Under the pieces are notes generated by a model. That model ran no database searches, was not told the DNA's origin, and saw nothing but the letters and a program-made list of their open reading frames with translations. From contig JAAYFR010000251.1 of assembly GCA_012728155.1 (NCBI GenBank), positions 1-6,103 of the forward strand: DNA of 6,103 nucleotides. The letters run 5' to 3'. Source of the DNA: Bacteroidales bacterium (GTDB taxonomy: Bacteria; Bacteroidota; Bacteroidia; Bacteroidales; Dysgonomonadaceae). Shown piece by piece: positions 1 through 6,103 of this stretch; the first letter of the stretch is position 1; each line of letters starts with the position of its first letter. The translations under genes and the position numbers were made by a program.

Positions 1-1875
1 CTGAAACAGTGGTCCCATATCCACGTCGAAACCACAGTCGGCATAACCGGTAGCCACTACTTTCGCTCCACGGTCATGACCATCTTGGCCCATCTTGGCG
101 ACCATAATCCTGGGTCTGCGTCCTTCTTTCTGTGCAAACTGGTCTGTCAGGGCACGCGCTTTCTCAAGCGTCGGTGCCGATTTTGATTCTGCTGAATACA
201 CTCCTGAAATTGTTCTGATTACTGCATTATAACGTCCCACTACTTTCTCACATGCGTCGGAAATCTCTCCCAAAGTAGCACGTACTCGTGCCGCCTTGAT
301 AGACAACTCAAGCAGATTACCCTCTTTTGTTTTCACACAATGGGTGATAGCATCCAGTGCTTGCTCTACCGCTTCGTTATCACGATCGGCTTTCAGCTTG
401 TTGAGTCGTTCCACCTGCTGCTTATGTACCTCTGTATTATCAATATCAAGGATATCAATAGGATCTTCATGATCGAGCCGGTAGCGATTCACACCGATAA
501 TAACCTGTACCCCTGAATCGATACGAGCTTGCGTACGGGCTGCCGCCTCTTCGATACGCATTTTGGGGATACCGGTCTCGATAGCTTTGGCCATGCCACC
601 CAGTTCCTCAATTTCCTGAATAAGCGCCCATGCTTTATCCACCAGTTCCTGGGTAAGTGACTCCACATAGTAGGAGCCAGCCCATGGGTCGACTTGGCGG
701 GTAATTTGGGTCTCTTCCTGGATATATATCTGGGTGTTGCGGGCAATACGAGCCGAGAAATCGGTCGGCAAGGCGATCGCTTCGTCGAGTGCGTTGGTAT
801 GAAGCGACTGGGTGTGTCCCAATGCAGCCGCCATCGCCTCAATGCAAGTACGTCCCACATTATTAAACGGATCCTGCTCGGTAAGTGACCATCCCGATGT
901 TTGAGAGTGGGTACGCAATGCCATCGACTTGGGATTTTTTGCTCCAAAACTCTTCACGATCCGGGCCCAAAGTAGTCGTGCAGCACGCATCTTGGCTATC
1001 TCCATGAAATGGTTCATTCCAATTGCCCAGAAGAAAGAGAGTCGCGGTGCAAAGGCATCCACACTGATACCGGCATTGATACCGGCTCTCAGGTATTCTA
1101 TCCCGTCCGCCAAGGTATAAGCCAGTTCGATATCGGCAGTTGCACCCGCTTCTTGCATATGATATCCGGAGATGGAGATGGAATTGAATTTAGGCATCTT
1201 CTGCGAGGTGAACTCGAAGATATCGGCAATGATCTTCATCGAGAATTCGGGTGGGTAGATATAGGTGTTGCGCACCATAAACTCTTTGAGGATATCGTTC
1301 TGGATAGTACCGGCCATCTCGTCCAATTGTGCTCCCTGTTCTTGTGCCGCTACGATATAGAATGCAAGGATGGGTAGTACGGCACCGTTCATTGTCATCG
1401 ATACCGACATTTTATTGAGCGGAATACCATCGAACAGTATCTTCATATCTTCTACCGAGCAAATCGACACTCCCGCTTTTCCCACATCGCCCACTACCCT
1501 CTCGTTATTGGCATCATAACCACGGTGGGTCGGCAGATCGAACGCCACGGAGAGTCCTTTCTGTCCCGAAGCCAGATTGCGACGATAGAAAGCATTAGAC
1601 TCTTCCGCCGTGGAGAATCCGGCATACTGCCGGATCGTCCAAGGGCGCATCACATACATCGTGGAGTATGGACCACGCAGATAGGGTGCCACACCGGCAG
1701 CATAATTGAGATGCTCCATACCCTCAAGATCTTCTTTTGTATAAACCGGCTTTACCGGAATCTGTTCGGGCGTAAGCCAATCGGCTTTGATCTCGTTTTT
1801 CTCAGCCCATTCCGCCACATCGGTCGGTGTAAAACCGGCTGAATGAATATCGATATCTTTAAAATTTGGTTTCAT
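1..1875 (-). CDS. mutB: Methylmalonyl-CoA mutase large (catalytic) subunit, C-terminus cut by window edge
   Basis: This gene encodes the catalytic alpha subunit of adenosylcobalamin-dependent methylmalonyl-CoA mutase, a cytosolic enzyme that pairs with MutA to interconvert succinyl-CoA and (R)-methylmalonyl-CoA in propionate metabolism. My translation from the ATG at 1875 gives 625 uninterrupted codons to base 1. The TIM-barrel substrate domain is clear: RPWTIRQYAGFST (77-89), SMTMNGAVLP (159-168), TIQNDILKEFMVRNTYIYPP (190-209), SISGYHMQEAGATADIE (234-250) and RTHSQTSGWSLT (321-332). Y84, R202, Y238 and H239 correspond to the known catalytic or substrate-binding residues Y89, R207, Y243 and H244 of the Propionibacterium shermanii enzyme. 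The C-terminal B12 domain begins near residue 587 and contains DGHDRG (598-603), where H600 is the cobalt ligand. The family is about 710-730 residues long, so roughly 90-100 residues lie outside. No strong Shine-Dalgarno precedes the start, which is normal for Bacteroidota. It is unusually separated from mutA by a prenyltransferase gene. The identity is essentially certain. Confidence 0.98.
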   Translation of the reverse strand, partial: MKPNFKDIDIHSAGFTPTDVAEWAEKNEIKADWLTPEQIPVKPVYTKEDLEGMEHLNYAAGVAPYLRGPYSTMYVMRPWTIRQYAGFSTAEESNAFYRRNLASGQKGLSVAFDLPTHRGYDANNERVVGDVGKAGVSICSVEDMKILFDGIPLNKMSVSMTMNGAVLPILAFYIVAAQEQGAQLDEMAGTIQNDILKEFMVRNTYIYPPEFSMKIIADIFEFTSQKMPKFNSISISGYHMQEAGATADIELAYTLADGIEYLRAGINAGISVDAFAPRLSFFWAIGMNHFMEIAKMRAARLLWARIVKSFGAKNPKSMALRTHSQTSGWSLTEQDPFNNVGRTCIEAMAAALGHTQSLHTNALDEAIALPTDFSARIARNTQIYIQEETQITRQVDPWAGSYYVESLTQELVDKAWALIQEIEELGGMAKAIETGIPKMRIEEAAARTQARIDSGVQVIIGVNRYRLDHEDPIDILDIDNTEVHKQQVERLNKLKADRDNEAVEQALDAITHCVKTKEGNLLELSIKAARVRATLGEISDACEKVVGRYNAVIRTISGVYSAESKSAPTLEKARALTDQFAQKEGRRPRIMVAKMGQDGHDRGAKVVATGYADCGFDVDMGPLFQ

Positions 1876-1963
1876 ATTATGTTGACTTTTTAGAACCAAG
1901 AGCAAAATTTTCAGCTTTTCGAGCCAAGAATATTGAAATTGATTCGCTTTTTTATTATATTTT
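1876..1963 (-). promoter_or_regulatory. AT-rich spacer between prenyltransferase and mutB; weak promoter-like element
   Basis: These 88 bases separate the prenyltransferase stop from the mutB start. The spacer is AT-rich and codes for nothing. On the minus strand, AAATTTTG (1903-1910) matches the Bacteroidota -7 consensus TAnnTTTG at all fixed positions but the first, with a TTGG (1924-1927) 17 bases further upstream, slightly closer than the usual -33 spacing. I see no convincing terminator hairpin, so read-through from mutA and the prenyltransferase gene is likely. A second weak promoter could add extra mutB transcript. It could equally be a plain operon spacer. Confidence 0.2.
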
Positions 1964-2875
1964 TTAAGTAAGAGAAGCAATTAGATTACCCGCCACCATC
2001 AACAGGCTGAACAGCAAGACCAATTGGGCTGTATGGGTATCCAAAAAACGGATAGTTCCCAAATTATCCATAGTAGCCTTTCTCATCAGTTTGAGATTCT
2101 TAATAGCAAGCGGAAAACAGAGAAGCACGAGAAAGACCCATCTGTCTAACATCTGTATCATCACCATGATGACAATCAACAGATAAGCTGCCAGCAGCAT
2201 TGTCTGATAAGCGATCTGAGCCCCTTCCAACCCCATCCTCATAGCCTGGGTGCGTATGCCGGCATCTTTATCCTGCAACATGTCGCGCGTATTATTGGCA
2301 TGCAAAATGGCTACGACAAGCAATCCAACAGGCGTACTCACGAGCAGTGTCTGCCAAAGTAATTCACCTGTCATGACATAAACCACGCCCAATGCGATCG
2401 CCAGACCGTAACAGATAAAGATGATCAGATCTCCAAGAGCTACATACTTGAATTTGTAGTAGAATAGGGAGCTTATGATCCCGACAAGACCTATAAAGAG
2501 TAATGGCAGGCCGCTATGCAACATGAGATAAATTCCCAGTAAAACAGCTATAAAGAGAACCACATAACCGTAATAGAGTACTGTTTTCGGTTTGAATATG
2601 CCTTCTACGATCAATCGCCGAGGACCTGTCTTCTCTTTCTTGTCCACACCATTTACATAATCCTGGTATTCGCCTATCAGGTTTCCCGCCATATGGAAGG
2701 TGACAGCACCGAAGAGAGCCAGCACACCGTATCTCCAGTTAATTGCACTGACTTCACCTCTCCGATAGAGGAAGAACGCATACGAAATGGCTACCAGCGC
2801 CGGCGATGCCGATGCGGGAAAGGCCCATGGATGCGCCACGATAATCCAGTTTTTCAGCTTCCCTTCTCCATCCAT
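1964..2875 (-). CDS. UbiA-superfamily prenyltransferase, MenA-like (1,4-dihydroxy-2-naphthoate prenyltransferase type)
   Basis: A 303-residue integral membrane protein of the UbiA aromatic prenyltransferase superfamily. These enzymes move a polyprenyl chain from its diphosphate to an aromatic acceptor at the membrane, using Mg2+ held by two Asp-rich motifs. The MenA branch is suggested by the N-terminal HPWAFPAS (15-22), motif I GEYQDYVNGVD (68-78) followed by GPRRL (84-88), and motif II NNTRDMLQDKDAG (194-206) with D198 and D202. About nine hydrophobic segments are visible, roughly at 17-36, 48-65, 99-118, 122-141, 146-168, 174-192, 222-242, 245-260 and 283-300. The length matches MenA (about 300). 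In motif I the usual ND pair is G68-E69, while D72 and D78 are kept. Its ATG directly follows the mutA stop (TAAATG), implying co-transcription and translational coupling. The only other upstream option would be inside mutA, and HPWAFPAS needs this start. The family is secure; the acceptor substrate, and whether this is the genome's main MenA, are not. Confidence 0.88.
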   Translation of the reverse strand: MDGEGKLKNWIIVAHPWAFPASASPALVAISYAFFLYRRGEVSAINWRYGVLALFGAVTFHMAGNLIGEYQDYVNGVDKKEKTGPRRLIVEGIFKPKTVLYYGYVVLFIAVLLGIYLMLHSGLPLLFIGLVGIISSLFYYKFKYVALGDLIIFICYGLAIALGVVYVMTGELLWQTLLVSTPVGLLVVAILHANNTRDMLQDKDAGIRTQAMRMGLEGAQIAYQTMLLAAYLLIVIMVMIQMLDRWVFLVLLCFPLAIKNLKLMRKATMDNLGTIRFLDTHTAQLVLLFSLLMVAGNLIASLT

Positions 2876-4774
2876 TTAACCCAGCAGAATTCCATTAAAT
2901 GCTTTCAACGTCTCCAACACGTTGGAGCGCACATTGATAAAATGCTCGATACCGATCGCTTTGAGATTATCGGCGCAAGCAGGAGCACCGGCTACCACAA
3001 AAATCTCTTTTCCCCCTTTGAGAAGGTTATAAGCTTCGGGAGCCAAATCAGCATATTCATCGTCGCTTGAACAGAGCACCACCACATCGGCACCTTTGTC
3101 ACGAGCAGCATCAATTCCCTCTTTCACACTTTCGAAGCCAAGGTTGTCGATGATCTCATACCCGGCACAGGCGAAGAAGTTGCTTGAGAATTGTGAACGC
3201 GCCAGACGCATAGCCAGATTACCGATGGTAAGCATAAAGACTTTGGGGCGTTTTTCGCTCTGCTCGGTTGCCAGACGCAATTCGTCGAATGCATTGGAAA
3301 GGCGACGTGTATTGAGCCGTTTAAGTGGCCTATTCTGCGCATCTTCACCTCCACAACCGCAATGGCACGACTTATCTTCGATCTTGCCACTCATCACCTC
3401 ATTGAAGTTGGGGTACTGATTGGTTCCCAACAGGATTTCACGACGATTGGCTACCCCATTGAAACGGGCATTGGCCGAACTGTTGATAGCATCTTGTACC
3501 CTGCCGGCTTTAAGCGCTTCGTAGAAACCTACCTCTTCGGTTTCGAGGAATAGCTTCCAGGCTTGTTCTGCCAAGGCAGAGGTCAGCGTTTCTATATAGT
3601 AAGATCCTGAAGAGGGATCGGTGATTTTATCAAAGTGAACCTCCTCTTTCAACAGCAATTGCTGGTTCACAGCAATACGTTCCGCGAAAGCGGTAGGTGT
3701 CTCGAATGCCTCGTCGAAAGGCCGTACCGTAAGAGAATCTACAGCACCGATAGTGGCAGACATCGCCTCTGTTTGGGTACGCAGCAAATTCACATACGGA
3801 TCGTATAACGACTGGTTGAACCGTGAGGTAGTGGCATGGATATTCATTTTAGCAGCACAGCGGCAAGTGCCGTCCGCCGCTTTGTTATCACAGTCGTGTG
3901 GACAGGGAGGTTTATAAGCATCCACGATTTCAGCCCACAACCAACGGGCGGCACGGAACTTTGCGATCTCCATGAAATAGTTGGCACCGACTCCCAGTTC
4001 AAATTTTATCTTTTTCGCCGCCATAGAGGGAGCGATACCATTTTCGATCAGTGCCGACAACAGCTGATTTCCGCAGGAGAGGCTGTAACCAAGCTCCTGA
4101 TAACTATAAGCTCCGGCATCGTTCAGCTTGTCTCCGGAAACGGTAATAGCACGATAGCGGGGTAACGGTGCAGTAATTTTCACTATCTCCACAGCTTTCG
4201 CTATCCAGTGAGGTTCATCGATACCTTTTTTCAATATCTTCCTGAAAGGATCAAATTCGATGGTTCCAAAACACTCCATCACGTTGAGATTCTGCGATTG
4301 GATATATTCCACCACCAAGCGTGCCAGTTCGAGCGTACGCGAAATACAGGTGCTGAAATTCAGTTCCACCTTGTCAGGTGCTATCCCCTGAAGCAAGATT
4401 GCCAGGTTCTCTGCCGAAAGTTCACCCTTCGGCAGTCGGAAGCCCAATGAGGTGACACCTTTTTCAAGCAGGGTGAGTGCTTTGCTGTTGGCCTCTGCAA
4501 AGTTTTTCACGTTGATCTCCTGACGCACATACCACTTGTTATCCTTTCTAGTACTGCGTATGTAAGGGAATTGCCCCGGCAGATTTTCTGCTGCAAAGGA
4601 TCCTTCGATATCTTCCGCACGATAAAAAGGATTCACATTAAACCCTTCGTTGGTTCTCCATACCAGCCTTTTTTGGAAGTCAGCCCCTTTCAGATCTCTT
4701 GTGATGACATCCATCCACTCTTCAGTGGAAACCGGAGGAAAACCTGTGAAAAGTTTCTCTCTCTGATTACTCAT
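2876..4774 (-). CDS. mutA: Methylmalonyl-CoA mutase small (beta) subunit
   Basis: This 632-residue protein is the non-catalytic subunit that dimerises with MutB; MutA of P. shermanii has a similar size (about 638). The N-terminus GFPPVSTEEWMDVITRDLKG (11-30) and KRLVWRTNEGFNVNPFYRAEDI (35-56) are typical MutA, so the ATG at 4774 is preferred over the next Met (21). The barrel-like domain includes ELGVGANYFMEIAKFRAARW (259-278), TTSRFNQSLYDPYVNLLRTQ (315-334) and DPSSGSYYIETLT (386-398). A flavodoxin-like C-terminal domain starts near 509. At the place where MutB has DGHDRG it reads TIGNLAMRLAR (516-526), so it lacks the cobalt-ligating His, as expected for this subunit. Two Cys clusters stand out: C291, C295, C304 and C306 in a loop of the barrel domain, and C470, C472 and C474 in the linker before the B12-like domain. 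It heads the operon, has its own promoter and abuts the next gene. Confidence 0.97.
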   Translation of the reverse strand: MSNQREKLFTGFPPVSTEEWMDVITRDLKGADFQKRLVWRTNEGFNVNPFYRAEDIEGSFAAENLPGQFPYIRSTRKDNKWYVRQEINVKNFAEANSKALTLLEKGVTSLGFRLPKGELSAENLAILLQGIAPDKVELNFSTCISRTLELARLVVEYIQSQNLNVMECFGTIEFDPFRKILKKGIDEPHWIAKAVEIVKITAPLPRYRAITVSGDKLNDAGAYSYQELGYSLSCGNQLLSALIENGIAPSMAAKKIKFELGVGANYFMEIAKFRAARWLWAEIVDAYKPPCPHDCDNKAADGTCRCAAKMNIHATTSRFNQSLYDPYVNLLRTQTEAMSATIGAVDSLTVRPFDEAFETPTAFAERIAVNQQLLLKEEVHFDKITDPSSGSYYIETLTSALAEQAWKLFLETEEVGFYEALKAGRVQDAINSSANARFNGVANRREILLGTNQYPNFNEVMSGKIEDKSCHCGCGGEDAQNRPLKRLNTRRLSNAFDELRLATEQSEKRPKVFMLTIGNLAMRLARSQFSSNFFACAGYEIIDNLGFESVKEGIDAARDKGADVVVLCSSDDEYADLAPEAYNLLKGGKEIFVVAGAPACADNLKAIGIEHFINVRSNVLETLKAFNGILLG

Positions 4775-4841
4775 AATACACTATTTAATTTATTATTTTG
4801 AGGTTTTTTGTAGCCCCTATTCTTTGCTTTTATCAAGGATA

Positions 4842-4849
4842 CAAAAATA
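4842..4849 (-). promoter_or_regulatory. Bacteroidota-type -7 promoter element upstream of mutA
   Basis: Read on the minus strand this is TATTTTTG, a full match to the -7 consensus TAnnTTTG of the Bacteroidota primary sigma factor. It lies about 67 bases upstream of the mutA start codon, which predicts a leader of roughly 55-65 bases. The -33 region upstream is T-rich but has no clean TTTG, so recognition would rest mainly on the -7 box. The leader is too short for a cobalamin riboswitch. It would drive mutA, the prenyltransferase gene and probably mutB. AT-rich sequence can produce such matches by chance. Confidence 0.5.
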
Positions 4850-4923
4850 ACTCTTTTTATTCTCACTTAAAAGTATTTATCTTCTTTATTGTTGTAGTAT
4901 TGAAGCCTAAACCGTTGAAGAGA

Positions 4924-5235
4924 TTATTTCTGGCGATTAAACCTAAGCTCTTGATAATAATGACGAATGGTATCGACGGGATGCAACAGCAACATTCGCG
5001 GTGCAGAAAATCGCATCACCTCTTTGATTTTCATCCGCATGCTTTTTTTATAACAATGTACGGGACAACGGCTACATGTGGGTTTTTCTTCTCCAAAACG
5101 GCAACTCTCCAATCGCTGCAAGGCATACTCTTCCAACACGCTACATTCCAAGCACAACTCCTTCCCGCTGTTGTGCTTAGAATGACAATAGAATGCGATC
5201 ATCCTACTCACAACTTTTTTCTGCCTTTCGTTCAT
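4924..5235 (-). CDS. ygbA: YgbA-family Cys-rich protein (nitrous oxide-stimulated promoter family)
   Basis: A 103-residue soluble protein that closely resembles Escherichia coli YgbA, a small protein induced by nitric oxide under NsrR control and implicated in nitrosative-stress recovery; its biochemistry is not established. The family hallmarks are here: AFYCHSKH (14-21), the LCLEC pair (C28, C31), the core CRFGEEKPTCSRCPVHCY (45-62) and the tail KEVMRFSAPRMLLLHP (71-86). Seven Cys (17, 28, 31, 45, 54, 57, 61) in a short protein suggest a metal or Fe-S site, which is inference. An AGGAA lies just upstream of the chosen ATG. A second ATG four bases earlier is in another frame, so 5235 is the start. 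It has 75 bases to rodA and 149 to mutA, with direct repeats in its upstream region, so it is probably its own transcription unit. No transmembrane segment or signal peptide is seen. Confidence 0.9.
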   Translation of the reverse strand: MNERQKKVVSRMIAFYCHSKHNSGKELCLECSVLEEYALQRLESCRFGEEKPTCSRCPVHCYKKSMRMKIKEVMRFSAPRMLLLHPVDTIRHYYQELRFNRQK

Positions 5236-5268
5236 CCATATTCCTTTTCAATGAAATAAGGCGTAAAA

Positions 5269-5296
5269 GTAGCCAAATTATTATTGGTAGCCAAAT
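5269..5296. repeat. Pair of 10-bp direct repeats in the ygbA upstream region (possible operator)
   Basis: GTAGCCAAAT occurs at 5269-5278 and again at 5287-5296 on the plus strand, an 18-base period with an 8-base AT-rich spacer. On the minus strand, in the direction of ygbA, each copy reads ATTTGGCTAC. The copy nearer the gene begins 19 bases upstream of a TATTTC that could act as a poor -7 box, so its TTTG could be a -33 element. The outer copy also forms a short inverted repeat, TTGGTAGCCAA (5285-5295). The repeats lie between the rodA stop and the ygbA start, a position suited to an operator. They do not match the NsrR or NnrR sites I know. Confidence 0.4.
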
Positions 5297-5310
5297 GGAT
5301 TGTTTTCATA

Positions 5311-6103
5311 TCAACTCCGCTTCCTTGATTTATCGATCCGAAGGAAAATGAAGAGAAGGATCGTAAATCCCCACAAGGAAGAACCCCCATAACTGAAGAA
5401 AGGCAATGGAATTCCGATAACAGGCATAATACCGATTACCATACCTATATTGACGAATATATGAAACAGGAAGATACTCGCCACACCATAGCCATAGGTT
5501 CGTCCAAACAGTGTTGTCTGCCGTTCTGCCAGCAGAAGCAGACGGAGCACAAAGGTAATCATCAGCAACAATACAAGCGTGGAGCCAATAAATCCATGCT
5601 CTTCTCCTATGGTACAGAAGATAAAATCGGTATCTTGTTCGGGAACATATTTGAGTTTCGTCTGGGTGCCATTAAGAAATCCCTTTCCTGTCAATCCTCC
5701 CGATCCGATTGCAATTTTTGACTGTCCCACATGATAACCTGCCCCACTCAGCAGATCCTGCTCCATGCCCAACGTCACTTTAATACGTTTTTGCTGATGC
5801 GGCTGTAGCACATCATAAAATACATATTCCGCAGATTCAAGAAATACGAACGAACCGATCAAGAAAAGAAGAATATAGAGATAGGCTTTTTGTCCATATC
5901 TAAAAAAATGAAAAATAAGATAAAGGGCAGTGTACGATAAAGCTATGATAGCCACCATCCCCCAATCTACTGTTACAGAAAAATATGATGACACATAAGC
6001 CAGCAAAAAAATAGCCGCCACCGAAAGGAGAAGAATCAAAAAGGTATTTAACCGTTTGATATAATTCCATATCATCACTCCAGAAAAGAAAATAATAAGA
6101 ATA
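5311..6103 (-). CDS. rodA: Rod shape-determining protein RodA (SEDS peptidoglycan glycosyltransferase), N-terminus cut by window edge
   Basis: This is the C-terminal 263 residues of RodA, the SEDS-family membrane glycosyltransferase that polymerises lipid II in the elongasome with a class B PBP (PBP2). The frame stays open to the right edge. The GTG at 6078 is inside the gene and is not the true start, because the hydrophobic reading (ILIIFFSGV) continues upstream. Counting from that GTG, the signatures are LQPHQQKRI (91-99), GQSKIAIGSGGLTGKGFLNG (118-137), PEQDTDFIF (146-154) and IGMVIGIMPVIGIPLPFFSY (211-230) followed by GGSSL. D151 aligns with the essential Asp262 of E. coli RodA. Several membrane helices are evident (about 12-30, 38-58, 64-82, 165-184, 197-222 and 234-247), and the protein ends in a basic tail (KSRKRS). 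Bacteroidales RodA proteins are longer than E. coli's, so perhaps 200 residues are missing. The PBP2 gene and mreCD probably lie off the right edge, judging from usual gene order. Confidence 0.96.
   Translation of the reverse strand, partial: ILIIFFSGVMIWNYIKRLNTFLILLLSVAAIFLLAYVSSYFSVTVDWGMVAIIALSYTALYLIFHFFRYGQKAYLYILLFLIGSFVFLESAEYVFYDVLQPHQQKRIKVTLGMEQDLLSGAGYHVGQSKIAIGSGGLTGKGFLNGTQTKLKYVPEQDTDFIFCTIGEEHGFIGSTLVLLLMITFVLRLLLLAERQTTLFGRTYGYGVASIFLFHIFVNIGMVIGIMPVIGIPLPFFSYGGSSLWGFTILLFIFLRIDKSRKRS

Noticed and set aside
489..947. 152-residue minus-strand reading frame
   Set aside because: It lies wholly inside mutB in another frame; the mutB frame is strongly conserved across the whole stretch and this one shows no recognisable motif.
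1009..1377. 122-residue plus-strand reading frame, and others antisense to mutB and mutA (for example 1525-1842 and 3836-4165)
   Set aside because: They are antisense to well-identified genes, lack family features, and look like by-products of codon composition.
1903..1916. Near-palindrome around AAAATTTT in the mutB leader as an operator or hairpin
   Set aside because: The symmetry is mostly the AT core and the flanking arms do not pair cleanly; expected by chance in such AT-rich sequence.
4775..4923. Possible cobalamin riboswitch ahead of the B12-dependent mutase genes
   Set aside because: The predicted leader is only about 60 bases and the whole spacer 149 bases, with no B12-box-like sequence or multi-stem architecture visible.
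4860..4923. Intrinsic terminator downstream of ygbA
   Set aside because: No GC-rich stem followed by a T-run on the minus strand; only a weak ACTT/AAGT pairing is present.
4798..5259. 153-residue plus-strand reading frame across the mutA-ygbA spacer and ygbA
   Set aside because: It is antisense to the well-recognised ygbA, and its start falls in AT-rich non-coding sequence; no domain features are seen.
5461..5721. 86-residue plus-strand reading frame
   Set aside because: It is antisense to the RodA core motifs, very polar and without family signature.

Overview
The window looks like chromosomal DNA from an anaerobic or facultative member of the Bacteroidota, most likely order Bacteroidales (something like Dysgonomonadaceae/Porphyromonadaceae; genus not resolvable here). 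The reasons are a split MutA/MutB methylmalonyl-CoA mutase typical of succinate-to-propionate fermenters, a Bacteroidales-style RodA, mostly weak or absent Shine-Dalgarno sequences, and a perfect match to the Bacteroidota -7 promoter consensus (TAnnTTTG) upstream of mutA. This placement is inference from sequence character, not a database match.

All five genes lie on the minus strand, so transcription runs from the right end to the left. Reading that way: the C-terminal half of rodA (5311-6103, running off the right edge); a 75-bp spacer with two 10-bp direct repeats; a small Cys-rich YgbA-family gene linked to nitrosative stress (4924-5235); a 149-bp spacer with a good promoter; mutA (2876-4774); a UbiA/MenA-like membrane prenyltransferase abutting mutA stop-to-start (1964-2875); an 88-bp spacer; and mutB (1-1875, running off the left edge about 90-100 residues before its expected C-terminus).

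MutA and MutB form the adenosylcobalamin-dependent heterodimer that interconverts succinyl-CoA and (R)-methylmalonyl-CoA. MutB carries the active site and the cobalamin-ligating His. MutA has a degenerate B12 domain, as expected for that subunit. The notable feature is the intact MenA-like prenyltransferase gene between the two subunit genes, which are normally adjacent. If it makes or modifies menaquinone, the layout would couple quinone supply for fumarate reduction to the propionate pathway; that is a hypothesis. MutA also carries two Cys clusters (C291/C295/C304/C306 and C470/C472/C474) that could form a metal or Fe-S site. No RNA genes, CRISPR arrays, mobile elements or cobalamin riboswitch were seen.
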